Source: Lachnospiraceae bacterium (lineage in GTDB: Bacteria > Bacillota > Clostridia > Lachnospirales > Lachnospiraceae). From it: 64,000 nt of DNA. The position numbers and the translations under genes were made by a program. Below the pieces are notes generated by a model. The model saw only the letters and a program-made list of their open reading frames with translations. It ran no database searches and was not told the DNA's origin. The DNA lies in contig SFGF01000004.1 of the NCBI GenBank assembly GCA_004556655.1, forward strand, positions 1 to 64,000, given 5' to 3'. Below, piece after piece: positions 18,409 through 26,474 of the stretch (within the stretch, counting starts at the first letter, position 1; each line of letters starts with the position of its first letter).

Positions 18409-18867
18409 CTATCCTTTACAGCCTGTCGGCTGGGTCTGTCCTTTTTCTTTTAACTTTCTGCTTTCTTCTACCAATTGATTCAGATACATGGTATCTACTG
18501 CATGCGTGATACTCTCATTGATCCGCTGCCAGACATATCTTGTCACGCACAGATCCGCATTCTCACAGCCCCCGTCACCTTCATGGGCACTGCAGGTCAC
18601 CGCACGCAAATCGCCTTCCAACGCCCGGAGGATATCCCCCACAGATATTCCTATGGCCGGTTTGGCCAACTGATAGCCGCCGGATGCTCCCCTGATACTT
18701 GTCACAAGACCTGCCTTTTTCAGACTGGCCATCAACTGTTCCAGATATCGCTCCGACATGTTTTGTCTGACCGCTATGCTCTGAATCGATACAGGTTCCT
18801 GCTCACTGTATAATGCAAGGTCGATCATAGCCCTCAGACCATATCTTCCTTTTGTTGATAACTTCAT
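18409..18867 (-). CDS. iscR: Rrf2-family regulator, IscR type
   Basis: A 152-residue winged-helix repressor. It starts MKLSTKGRYGLRAM, and the DNA-recognition helix region is IAVRQNMSERYLEQLM. Three cysteines within CSAHEGDGGCENADLC match the [2Fe-2S] site of IscR. When clusters are plentiful, holo-IscR represses the isc operon; apo-protein relieves it. It is the first gene of its operon. A palindrome just downstream of the likely transcription start is the candidate operator. Confidence 0.92.
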   Translation of the reverse strand: MKLSTKGRYGLRAMIDLALYSEQEPVSIQSIAVRQNMSERYLEQLMASLKKAGLVTSIRGASGGYQLAKPAIGISVGDILRALEGDLRAVTCSAHEGDGGCENADLCVTRYVWQRINESITHAVDTMYLNQLVEESRKLKEKGQTQPTGCKG

Positions 18868-18960
18868 TTTTCCTCCCTTCTGGAAGTTCGGATTTTATCC
18901 GCCATCGAAATCCGACAAAACGCCTCACCGGCACCTTTTGCCGGATACTGTCGTTTCAAT

Positions 18961-18981
18961 ATCCTAGTGTTTTACTGGGAT
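18961..18981. promoter_or_regulatory. Candidate IscR operator
   Basis: An imperfect palindrome with arms ATCCCAGT and ACTAGGAT (one mismatch) around AAAAC on the minus strand. It lies right after the -10 box at 18992, covering about +4 to +24, where a bound repressor would block transcription. Assignment to IscR is by position only. Confidence 0.5.
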
Positions 18982-18991
18982 TTCACTTGGT

Positions 18992-19020
18992 AGCATATCA
19001 CCCTTCTTGTGTTCTGTCAA
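18992..19020 (-). promoter_or_regulatory. Promoter of iscR-iscS-iscU
   Basis: Minus-strand TTGACA and TATGCT with a 17-base spacer. The leader to the iscR ATG is about 118 bases and contains further short hairpins (for example CCGGC/GCCGG at 18928-18944). Confidence 0.8.
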
Positions 19021-19065
19021 GCCTGTCTTTTACATATATTAACAAAAAAGAACCGGAGGCCGTCT

Positions 19066-20601
19066 ATGTCCAAACCCTCCAGACATCCTCTCATAACAGG
19101 TGCGGCGATTCTGACAATGGCCGGTATCATCACCCGTTTCATCGGCTTCTTCTATAAAATATTCCTTTCCCACACAATCGGTGCAGAAGGTCTGGGAATC
19201 TATCAGCTTGTTTTTCCTGTATATTCTTTATGTTTTGCCCTTGTAGTATCAGGGATCCAGACCGGTATCTCCCGCTGCTGTGCTGCTGCTTTTGCGGAAA
19301 AAAATCCGCCGAAATCACGTGCCTATTTTTTATCCGGTCTGATTTTTTCGCTTGGTCTTTCCTGCATCACCGCGTTTCTGCTTTATCAGTATGCGGGACC
19401 GATCAGTACTTTTCTGCTCAGTGAAAAACGCTGCGAACCTCTGCTGCGTCTGATTTCATTCAGTATTCCACTGGGTACCCTACATACCTGCATCAGTGCC
19501 TGGTATTTTTCCAGAAACCGCACCGGCATTCCTGCATTTTCTCAATTGCTTGAGCAGCTGGTCCGGGTGATTTCTTCCTATATACTATATCTTATTTTTC
19601 TGGAAAAAAGGTGGGAACCTTCTCCGATCCTGGCCGCAGCAGGTATATTGGCAGGAGAAATGTCATCTGCTTTGTTTTCCGCCATCTGTATCTTATTTCA
19701 TTTTCAGGATAAAGAATATAACAATTCTCCTCAATACTCACTGATAATATGTGGAAAGGAGCTGGTATGCCTTTCGCTTCCCCTTACCGCCAATCGACTG
19801 CTCCTTACGATTTTGCAAAGTACGGAATCTATTTTGATCCCCGGCAAGCTGGAGCACTCCGGTCTTACCGCTTCTCAGTCGCTGAGTATCTACGGAATCC
19901 TCACCGGAATGGCTCTTCCTTTTATTCTTTTTCCATCCGCGATCACCAATTCCGTATCAACGGTTCTTCTTCCCGTCATCTCCGGGGAACAGGCACTGGG
20001 TAATGACAAAAAAATACAGGAAGCCACAGAAAATACGATCAAATACTGTCTTCTTCTGGGTATCTTTGCCACAGGTATTTTTTTCTTCTTTGGAAAATCT
20101 CTGGGAACTCTGGTCTATGGCAATGAAGATGCAGGAACATTTATCCGCACGCTGTCGTTCCTGTGCCCCTTCCTGTATCTCACCGGTACACTCTCAAGTA
20201 TCCTGAATGGCCTGGGACATACCGGTCTGTGCTTCCTCCAAAATGCCATAGGACTCGCCATTCGCATCCTGTTCGTGATGATATGCATTCCCCGATACGG
20301 AATCACCGGATACCTTTGGGGGATTCTGATCAGCCAGCTGGTGATCACTACCCTCAATCTTTACTTCGTTCACAGCAAAGTGAATTTTTCCTTAGATCCC
20401 TTCTCATGGATCATCGTGCCGGCTGCTTCCCTTATCATAAGCTGTGCTGCCGCAACTGCATTGTTCCGTATCCTGAGTCACTTAACATCCATTCCGGGAC
20501 TCATCACACTACTTGGGGCTATGGTTGTATGTGCCGTGGTTTATATGGGGTGTCTGGTGATAACAGGATTATGCAAATTTCGTTTTATCGAGAAACTTTA
20601 A
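19066..20601 (+). CDS. spoVB: SpoVB-like MATE/MOP-family lipid or polysaccharide flippase
   Basis: A 511-residue integral membrane protein with about 14 hydrophobic segments. The N-terminus has LITGAAILTMAGIITRFIGF and FLSHTIGAEGLGIYQLVFP, typical of the SpoVB/MurJ-like polysaccharide transporters of Clostridia. Such proteins flip lipid-linked glycan precursors; SpoVB is needed for spore cortex formation. GGAGG lies eight bases before the ATG at 19066, so the longer open frame from 19009 is not used. It is divergent from iscR and ends at a bidirectional terminator. A general polysaccharide exporter is the main alternative. Confidence 0.85.
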   Translation: MSKPSRHPLITGAAILTMAGIITRFIGFFYKIFLSHTIGAEGLGIYQLVFPVYSLCFALVVSGIQTGISRCCAAAFAEKNPPKSRAYFLSGLIFSLGLSCITAFLLYQYAGPISTFLLSEKRCEPLLRLISFSIPLGTLHTCISAWYFSRNRTGIPAFSQLLEQLVRVISSYILYLIFLEKRWEPSPILAAAGILAGEMSSALFSAICILFHFQDKEYNNSPQYSLIICGKELVCLSLPLTANRLLLTILQSTESILIPGKLEHSGLTASQSLSIYGILTGMALPFILFPSAITNSVSTVLLPVISGEQALGNDKKIQEATENTIKYCLLLGIFATGIFFFFGKSLGTLVYGNEDAGTFIRTLSFLCPFLYLTGTLSSILNGLGHTGLCFLQNAIGLAIRILFVMICIPRYGITGYLWGILISQLVITTLNLYFVHSKVNFSLDPFSWIIVPAASLIISCAAATALFRILSHLTSIPGLITLLGAMVVCAVVYMGCLVITGLCKFRFIEKL

Positions 20602-20650
20602 AATTCTGGCAGCTATCTGCTGATTCAAAAAGAGAAATGATAGAACAATA

Positions 20651-20675
20651 AGACCACTGGTTCGTCCAGTGGTCT
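20651..20675. terminator. Bidirectional terminator between spoVB and DAHP synthase genes
   Basis: A perfect 10-base stem AGACCACTGG/CCAGTGGTCT with loop TTCGT, between two convergent genes. T-rich flanks are present but short on both sides. Confidence 0.7.
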
Positions 20676-20682
20676 CTATTTA

Positions 20683-21717
20683 TCAACACATTTCTGCAAT
20701 TGTATGGATCAGCCGTTCGGAATCTTCCCATCCGAGGCATGGATCCGTGATGGATTTTCCATATACATGATCTGCACATCCGATTTTCTGGTTACCTTCT
20801 ACCAGGTAGCTTTCAATCATCACACCCTTTACCAGATTATGAATATCATCTGATACGCTGCGGCTGTGAAGAACTTCTTTTACGATACGGATCTGTTCTT
20901 TAAACTGTTTATTGGAGTTAGAATGGTTGGCATCCACGATAACAGCCGGATTTTTCAGATCTCTTTCGTTATATTTTTCCAGGAGAAGCTGAAGATCTTC
21001 GTAGTGATAGTTCGGAATGGCATTGCCATGTTTGTTGACAGCACCGCGAAGGATCGCATGTGTCAGCGGATTGCCGGTGGTCTCAGCTTCCCAGTTACGG
21101 TAAATGAAATTCTGCTTCATCTGAGCTGCCACAATGGAATTCAGCATTACCGACAAGTCCCCGCTTGTAGGATTCTTCATACCGGCAGGAACATCCATAC
21201 CACTTGCTACCAGACGATGCTGCTGATTCTCTACGGAACGGGCACCGATCGCCACATACGAAAGTATATCATCCAGATATCTCCATGTCTCCGGATAGAG
21301 CATCTCATCAGCTGCGGTCAGACCGGACTCTTCTATGGCACGCATATGCATCTTACGTACGCCGATCAGACCATGAAGCAGATCCGGCTTCTTCTCCGGA
21401 TCCGGCTGATGCAGGATACCTTTATAACCTTCACCGGTTGTTCGCGGTTTGTTTGTATAGATTCTGGGAATAATGATCAGCCTGTCGGCAACTTCTTCCT
21501 GTACACGGGAAAGACGGTTGATATACTCACAGACAGCTTCTTCATTATCAGCGGAACAAGGTCCGATGATCACAAGAAATTTATCGGATTCACCGGTAAA
21601 AACTTTACGGATCATCTCATCTCTTTCACGCTTTATTTTTTCAATCTTCTGAGTTACGGGATAATCCGCTTTGATCTCAGTAGGGGTTGGTAATCTTTTT
21701 AATAATTCAATACTCAT
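20683..21717 (-). CDS. aroG: 3-deoxy-7-phosphoheptulonate synthase, class I
   Basis: Condenses phosphoenolpyruvate and erythrose 4-phosphate, the first step of aromatic amino acid synthesis. The protein has 344 residues, the AroF/G/H length. Visible motifs are IGPCSADN, KPRTTGEGYKG, the ARSVENQQHR loop and VIDANHSNSNKQ. The N-terminal extension needed for feedback binding is present. The ATG has GAGGAG seven bases upstream. It stands alone behind its own promoter, separate from other aro genes. Confidence 0.95.
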   Translation of the reverse strand: MSIELLKRLPTPTEIKADYPVTQKIEKIKRERDEMIRKVFTGESDKFLVIIGPCSADNEEAVCEYINRLSRVQEEVADRLIIIPRIYTNKPRTTGEGYKGILHQPDPEKKPDLLHGLIGVRKMHMRAIEESGLTAADEMLYPETWRYLDDILSYVAIGARSVENQQHRLVASGMDVPAGMKNPTSGDLSVMLNSIVAAQMKQNFIYRNWEAETTGNPLTHAILRGAVNKHGNAIPNYHYEDLQLLLEKYNERDLKNPAVIVDANHSNSNKQFKEQIRIVKEVLHSRSVSDDIHNLVKGVMIESYLVEGNQKIGCADHVYGKSITDPCLGWEDSERLIHTIAEMC

Positions 21718-21751
21718 TATATTCTCCTCATTTGATTATTCTCTGCTTCGT

Positions 21752-21780
21752 ATATTAGCTCTATAAAGTGAAAAACACAA
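21752..21780 (-). promoter_or_regulatory. Promoter of the DAHP synthase gene
   Basis: Minus-strand TTGTGT and TAATAT with a 17-base spacer, between the xerD stop and the aroG start. Confidence 0.5.
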
Positions 21781-21787
21781 GTATATT

Positions 21788-22675
21788 TTAACTTCTGGGA
21801 TGTGCTTTTGCGTATACATCCCTGATTTTATGTACATTCATATTCACATACATCTGTGTCGTGGAGATATCGGAATGTCCCATCATCTCCTGCACACTCT
21901 TCAGATCTGCGCCATTTTGTACAAGATGTGCCGCAAAGGAATGGCGAAGGGTATGGGGTGTAATATCTTTTTCAATTCCTGCTGATCTGGCATATGCTTT
22001 CAGCACTTTCCAGAATCCCTGACGACTCATAGGTTTGCCGGAACAGTTTGTAAAAAGTATCTGACACTTCTCATCTTTCAGGAAGCTCTCACGAGCTCCG
22101 TTCAGATAAGCCACCAGTGCCTTTTTTGCCGTATTGCCAAATGGGATGATTCGTTCTTTTTCTGAGTCATGGCAATTGATATATCCCATCGGCAGATTCA
22201 TATCTGTGATCTTTAGACTGATCAGCTCGCTGACACGAATCCCGGTGGCATATAAAAGTTCCAACATTGCCTTATCTCTGATCCCTTTCGGTGTTCTTGA
22301 GGAGGGCTGGCTTAATAGAAGATCCACCTCTTTGACAGTCAGGATTTCCGGCATCTTCTTTTCCACTTTCGGTGGTTTCAGACCTTCAGAGGGATCAGAC
22401 AAAATCTGATGCTCTTTGTAGAGAAACTGGAAAAATGCCCGCATGGAAGCAACACTTCTGGAAACAGTGGACGGAGAAAACTGATTTCTTTCCAGATAAA
22501 GCATGTAAGAATTCAGGCTTGTCTCCGTAATACGTGACACATCATATATATGCTGTTCTGTTTCAAAATAATGCGCCATTTTTTTGAGATCACGCTCATA
22601 GGATACCTCAGTATTTCCTGACGTCTTTTTTGTATTATGTAAATAAGATATAAAATTTTGTATTGCGCTTTCCAT
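21788..22675 (-). CDS. xerD: Tyrosine recombinase XerD
   Basis: A 295-residue site-specific recombinase for chromosome dimer resolution at dif. The N-terminal SAM-like domain contains SYERDLKKM. The catalytic residues lie in GIRVSELISL (arginine), HTLRHSFAAHL (histidine and arginine), GHSDISTTQMY (histidine and the nucleophilic tyrosine). Placement next to spoIIM is the classic Bacillus/Clostridium order. The frame extends to a GTG six codons earlier; I use the ATG at 22675. The leader carries a promoter and an intrinsic terminator (see those entries). Confidence 0.93.
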   Translation of the reverse strand: MESAIQNFISYLHNTKKTSGNTEVSYERDLKKMAHYFETEQHIYDVSRITETSLNSYMLYLERNQFSPSTVSRSVASMRAFFQFLYKEHQILSDPSEGLKPPKVEKKMPEILTVKEVDLLLSQPSSRTPKGIRDKAMLELLYATGIRVSELISLKITDMNLPMGYINCHDSEKERIIPFGNTAKKALVAYLNGARESFLKDEKCQILFTNCSGKPMSRQGFWKVLKAYARSAGIEKDITPHTLRHSFAAHLVQNGADLKSVQEMMGHSDISTTQMYVNMNVHKIRDVYAKAHPRS

Positions 22676-22712
22676 ACTGAATCCCGACCTCACTGCTCTT
22701 ATGTTTCTTCTT

Positions 22713-22743
22713 CAAAAAATAAACTGCCGAACCTCTTCGACAG
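22713..22743 (-). terminator. Terminator-like hairpin in the xerD leader
   Basis: On the minus strand CTGTCGAA and TTCGGCAG form an 8-base stem (one G-U pair) with loop GAGG, followed by TTTATTTTTT. It lies downstream of the xerD promoter and 38 bases before the xerD start, so it could attenuate xerD or only stop spoIIM read-through. Confidence 0.65.
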
Positions 22744-22778
22744 CCCATAAATCCGCCTTTAAATCCGATATACATTCC

Positions 22779-22807
22779 ATTATAAGCAGTTTATTTCAGA
22801 AAATCAA
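22779..22807 (-). promoter_or_regulatory. Promoter of xerD
   Basis: Minus-strand TTGATT and TATAAT with a 17-base spacer, about 100 bases before the xerD ATG and 124 bases after the spoIIM stop. Confidence 0.75.
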
Positions 22808-22930
22808 ATGCTATTTTTCAGCTTTTTCCCCTCTCAAATTTTATTAAAATAAAAATCACTAAATATCGACGTTTACATATTTATGTCTACCATATCTTGT
22901 AATTATAAATTTGTAAATTTTTTGTAAACA

Positions 22931-23509
22931 TCAGGAAAGGATTTTGGATAATAGACCTGGATTCACAAAGCATTCCAAAAGAACCCCCAGAAAACATCCC
23001 AGTCCGCTGATCAATACAAATCTCAGATATTTCTTTATGACCGCTGCCGGTTTTCTCCATATTTTTCCATCGATCTGATAAATCCCTGTCAGCAGGTACA
23101 AAAGAGATGGTGCCAGCAGGAATGCCTGTGGAAAATTTGCCGCTGCAAAGATGCCAAATCCCTTTACACCATACTGAAGTACTGTCATGCTTCCCACTGC
23201 TCCTGCCAGAAATCCCATGCCTGTAATCCCGCAGACTGCGACGGGTCTTGCCAGTGATGTCATCCCCCCCAAAGCAAATACCAGAAAGCTTTTGAAACGT
23301 TCTCCCAGAAGATAACATAAGTATTCCTTTTCGGATATTTCTCTGTTTTTCAATTGTTCTATTACATAAACTCCAAGTATCTGTGCTTCACTGCCTCTGT
23401 ACGGATATGCTATATTGGCAAAAATCGCTCCAAACGCAATTCCCAAAAGGAAAAGCCCGATCAGCAGCCATATAACCACAGACAACTCTCTGTTCCAGAA
23501 CTTACTCAT
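22931..23509 (-). CDS. spoIIM: Stage II sporulation protein M
   Basis: A 192-residue membrane protein with about five hydrophobic segments. SpoIIM is part of the SpoIIDMP complex that remodels septal peptidoglycan during engulfment. The loop GSEAQILGVYVIEQLKN, FALGGMTSLARPVAVCGI and the long C-terminal helices fit the SpoIIM/DUF95 family. AGGAGG lies five bases before the ATG at 23509. It is directly upstream of xerD, a conserved pairing. Its presence indicates an endospore-forming lineage. Confidence 0.88.
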   Translation of the reverse strand: MSKFWNRELSVVIWLLIGLFLLGIAFGAIFANIAYPYRGSEAQILGVYVIEQLKNREISEKEYLCYLLGERFKSFLVFALGGMTSLARPVAVCGITGMGFLAGAVGSMTVLQYGVKGFGIFAAANFPQAFLLAPSLLYLLTGIYQIDGKIWRKPAAVIKKYLRFVLISGLGCFLGVLLECFVNPGLLSKILS

Positions 23510-23658
23510 AATCTCCTCCTTTCTGTTGCTGCCCAATCTTATCTTACATTTTATGATTTTCTGCTTTATTCCATTACTTTTCTTTATGATTTCTGTTTTT
23601 TATGATAGACTGTAATCAAATACTTATCGAATGCATCGATTTTCAGGAGGAATTTCTT

Positions 23659-24588
23659 ATGCAAACACAATCAAATCTGGATCTGCGGGAGAATCGCTCT
23701 CACGGTACCAGTATTTTTCCTTGTGCATTTTATCTGTTTTTAGGAAGTGCAGTCCGTCTTCGCGTCAAACATCACTGGCACGAAGAGATTGAAATCATAT
23801 ATCTGAAATCCGGGAACTTTACCATGAGCATTAATATGGAATCGTATGATATCACCCGGGAATGTTTTGTATTTATTAATCGGGGTGAGCTCCACAGTCT
23901 TCGCTCCACCACGCATAATTTTGAAGAACAGGCAATTGTATTCGACCCGCAGATGCTTCGTTTTCAGAGTTATGACTCCATTGATGAATATATTCTTCAG
24001 CCCATTATTCAGGGAAATCTCACATTTCCCCGGATTCTTGACTGTACGCATCCTGTTTTTCAATCATTTAAGCTGGAATACGAAAAAATCCACGATGCTT
24101 TTTGTCGGAATCAGGACTTTCGTACCACCGGCGAACAGATCTATACCAATGATATTGTGGGCCAGCTGCAGATAAAATCAACTTTACTTTCCATGCTTGC
24201 TATTTTGATGGATCATGAAATGATGTGTCATAATGTAAAGCTGGAGAATCAGCGGATCGAATCGATAAAAACTGTATTGGCCTACATAAGTACTCATTAC
24301 CCGGAAAAGCTGTATATTCAGGATCTGTCTTCTCTGGTAAATATGAACGAGCAATATTTCTGCCGATTTTTTAAAAAGGCCATAGGGAAACCTCCCATTG
24401 ATTATATCAATGATTACCGTCTGACCAAGGTTATTTATCTTCTGGAAAATACCGAACAACCAATTACCGATATCAGTCTTGACTGCGGCTTCAATAATAT
24501 GGGAAATTTTCAGAGACTGTTCAAAAGGAAGACCGGAACCACGCCGCTCCAGTACCGAAAGAACAGCCAGAGTAAAAAGTCAAAATAA
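23659..24588 (+). CDS. AraC-family transcriptional regulator
   Basis: A 309-residue regulator. The N-terminal cupin domain has HHWHEEIEIIYLKSGNF and FINRGELHSLRS. The C-terminal pair of helix-turn-helix motifs reads LYIQDLSSLVNMNEQYFCRFF and ITDISLDCGFNNMGNFQRLFKR, ending TPLQYRK. AGGAGG lies eight bases before the ATG at 23659. It stands 128 bases upstream of a GH13 glucosidase gene in the same direction, so it probably senses a sugar and controls that gene (inference). Confidence 0.9.
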   Translation: MQTQSNLDLRENRSHGTSIFPCAFYLFLGSAVRLRVKHHWHEEIEIIYLKSGNFTMSINMESYDITRECFVFINRGELHSLRSTTHNFEEQAIVFDPQMLRFQSYDSIDEYILQPIIQGNLTFPRILDCTHPVFQSFKLEYEKIHDAFCRNQDFRTTGEQIYTNDIVGQLQIKSTLLSMLAILMDHEMMCHNVKLENQRIESIKTVLAYISTHYPEKLYIQDLSSLVNMNEQYFCRFFKKAIGKPPIDYINDYRLTKVIYLLENTEQPITDISLDCGFNNMGNFQRLFKRKTGTTPLQYRKNSQSKKSK

Positions 24589-24716
24589 CGTACTTTTATA
24601 TCAGATTTACGGTAGCATCCTCTTTCAGGGTCAAGTATAATTAACGATAATCAAAGTCCCTCAGGGCACTCAAAATATATTTCGTATTTAATTTTTGACT
24701 TACAGGAGGAAGACAT

Positions 24717-26393
24717 ATGTTAGAAAAAAAATGGTGGCATGAAAAAGCCGCATATCAGATCTATCCAAAGAGTTTTTGCGATACCAACGGAGATGGTATC
24801 GGTGATTTGAAAGGTGTGATCAGCAAGCTGGATTATCTTAAGAATCTGGGTGTGGATATTATCTGGCTCTCCCCGATTTACTGCTCACCTCTGGCAGATC
24901 AGGGATACGATATTTCCGATTATAAAAATATTGATCCCCGCTTCGGTACGATGGAAGATATGGACGAGCTTTTAAAAGAAGCAAAAGCCCGTAATATGTA
25001 TATTGTAATGGATCTTGTAGTAAACCACTGCTCGGACGAACATGAATGGTTCAAAAAAGCATGTGAAGATCCTGACGGAAGATATGGAAAGTATTTTTAT
25101 ATCGAAGATGTAAACGACGGAAAAATCCCCAACAACTGGCGCTCTTATTTTGGCGGGCCTGTATGGGATAAGCTTCCGGGACATGAAGATAAGTATTATA
25201 TGCATGTTTTCCACAAAAAACAGCCGGATCTTAACTGGGAGAATCCTCAGCTCCGACGTGAAGTATATGATATGATCAACTGGTGGCTTGAAAAAGGAAT
25301 TGCCGGTTTCCGTATTGACGCAATTATGAATATTAAGAAACCGGATATTTATACCTGTTATCCGGCTGACCGTGATGACGGACTGGCATCGATCCAGAAT
25401 ATGCTGCACGATGCTGTAGGGATTGATGAATTTCTTCACGAAATGAAAGTGGAAACTTTTGAAAAATACGGCGCCTTTACCGTAGGTGAAGTCTTTACAG
25501 ACAGAGAAGATGCCCTTCAGGCCTTCATCGGCAACGACGGTCATTTTTCTTCTATGTTTGATTTCAACGAAACCACCTTTGGAAAGAGCGAGGATGGTTG
25601 GTATGACTGTCAGTCTCCTGTATGGGGTGACGATTATAAAAAATGTGTGTTCCATACGCAGAGAAAACTGGGAGATATCGGATTTATTTCCAATATTATC
25701 GAAAACCATGATGAACCCAGAGGCGTAAGCCACTATCTGCCGGAAGGCTGTGTCAATGACACTTCCAAGAAGATGCTTGCTGCTGTTAATTTTATGCTGC
25801 GTGGTCTTCCCTGGATTTATCAGGGACAGGAACTGGGAATGACAAATGTACATTTTAACTCCATCGATGAGATTGATGACTGCAGCACTCTGGATGAATA
25901 TCAGGTGGCACTGGATGCCGGACTTACTCCGGAGGATGCACTGAAAGCAGTTTCTCATTACAGCCGTGACAACGCACGTACACCGTTCCAGTGGGATGAT
26001 TCCGCCAATGCCGGCTTTACTACAGGCATCCCCTGGCTGAAAGTAAATCCGAATTATACAGAAATTAATGCGAAGGATCAGATCGATCGCCCGGATTCTA
26101 TCTTTAACTGGTACAAATCCCTGATCACCCTGCGCAAATCACCGGAATATAAAGATGTGATCGTATACGGCGAGGTAGTTCCATATAAAGAAGAACAGAA
26201 AAATCTTCTGGCATACTATCGCAAAGGTACAGACAAAACCTTACTGGTTGCTGCCAATTATCAGAATGAGCCTCAGGACCTGGAACTGCCGGGAACATAC
26301 AAGAAAGTGCTGATGAACAATCTGGATACCGTGGATATCACGGGTCATACACTGCATATGCCTCCATTCCAGGTAGTGATTTTCGAAATGTAA
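24717..26393 (+). CDS. GH13 alpha-glucosidase (oligo-1,6-glucosidase type)
   Basis: A 558-residue cytoplasmic glycosidase without signal peptide. It hydrolyses short alpha-glucosides such as isomaltose, sucrose or maltose. WWHEKAAYQIYPKSF opens the barrel. The catalytic residues are the nucleophile D201 in GFRIDA, the acid/base E258 in TVGEVF, and the transition-state aspartate D332 in NHDEPR. DLVVNHCSDEHEWF is conserved region I. The pattern fits subfamily 31. AGGAGG precedes the ATG. Substrate choice among alpha-1,6 and alpha-1,4 links cannot be fixed from sequence alone. Confidence 0.95.
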   Translation: MLEKKWWHEKAAYQIYPKSFCDTNGDGIGDLKGVISKLDYLKNLGVDIIWLSPIYCSPLADQGYDISDYKNIDPRFGTMEDMDELLKEAKARNMYIVMDLVVNHCSDEHEWFKKACEDPDGRYGKYFYIEDVNDGKIPNNWRSYFGGPVWDKLPGHEDKYYMHVFHKKQPDLNWENPQLRREVYDMINWWLEKGIAGFRIDAIMNIKKPDIYTCYPADRDDGLASIQNMLHDAVGIDEFLHEMKVETFEKYGAFTVGEVFTDREDALQAFIGNDGHFSSMFDFNETTFGKSEDGWYDCQSPVWGDDYKKCVFHTQRKLGDIGFISNIIENHDEPRGVSHYLPEGCVNDTSKKMLAAVNFMLRGLPWIYQGQELGMTNVHFNSIDEIDDCSTLDEYQVALDAGLTPEDALKAVSHYSRDNARTPFQWDDSANAGFTTGIPWLKVNPNYTEINAKDQIDRPDSIFNWYKSLITLRKSPEYKDVIVYGEVVPYKEEQKNLLAYYRKGTDKTLLVAANYQNEPQDLELPGTYKKVLMNNLDTVDITGHTLHMPPFQVVIFEM

Positions 26394-26431
26394 TATTTTG
26401 ATGCTCTGATCTCCGTTTGCAATAATTTATT

Positions 26432-26461
26432 GGCTGCGGGAATACTATCATTCTCGCAGCC
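26432..26461. terminator. Hairpin between GH13 and dacF genes
   Basis: GGCTGCG at 26432 and CGCAGCC ending at 26461 form the outer stem, with further pairing of GAAT/ATTC inside. It separates two convergent genes. The T-tracts are weak, so efficiency is uncertain. Confidence 0.5.
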
Positions 26462-26474
26462 TCATCCCTTTCTA

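Noticed and set aside
22730..22743. Possible LexA box near CGAACCTCTTCG
   Set aside because: The right half lacks GTTCG; the sequence is explained by the hairpin stem.
22722..22796. AAATAAACTGC/GCAGTTTATTT inverted repeat as a mobile-element end
   Set aside because: The arms are part of the xerD leader terminator and promoter spacer and are 58 bases apart; no transposase or target duplication is visible.
24645..24670. Short palindromic stretch AGTCCCTCAGGGCACT before the GH13 gene as an AraC operator
   Set aside because: The symmetry is imperfect and there is no second copy; too weak to list.
24972..25958. 328-codon open frame on the minus strand opposite the GH13 gene
   Set aside because: Antisense to a glucosidase with all catalytic residues; no ribosome site or recognisable motif.
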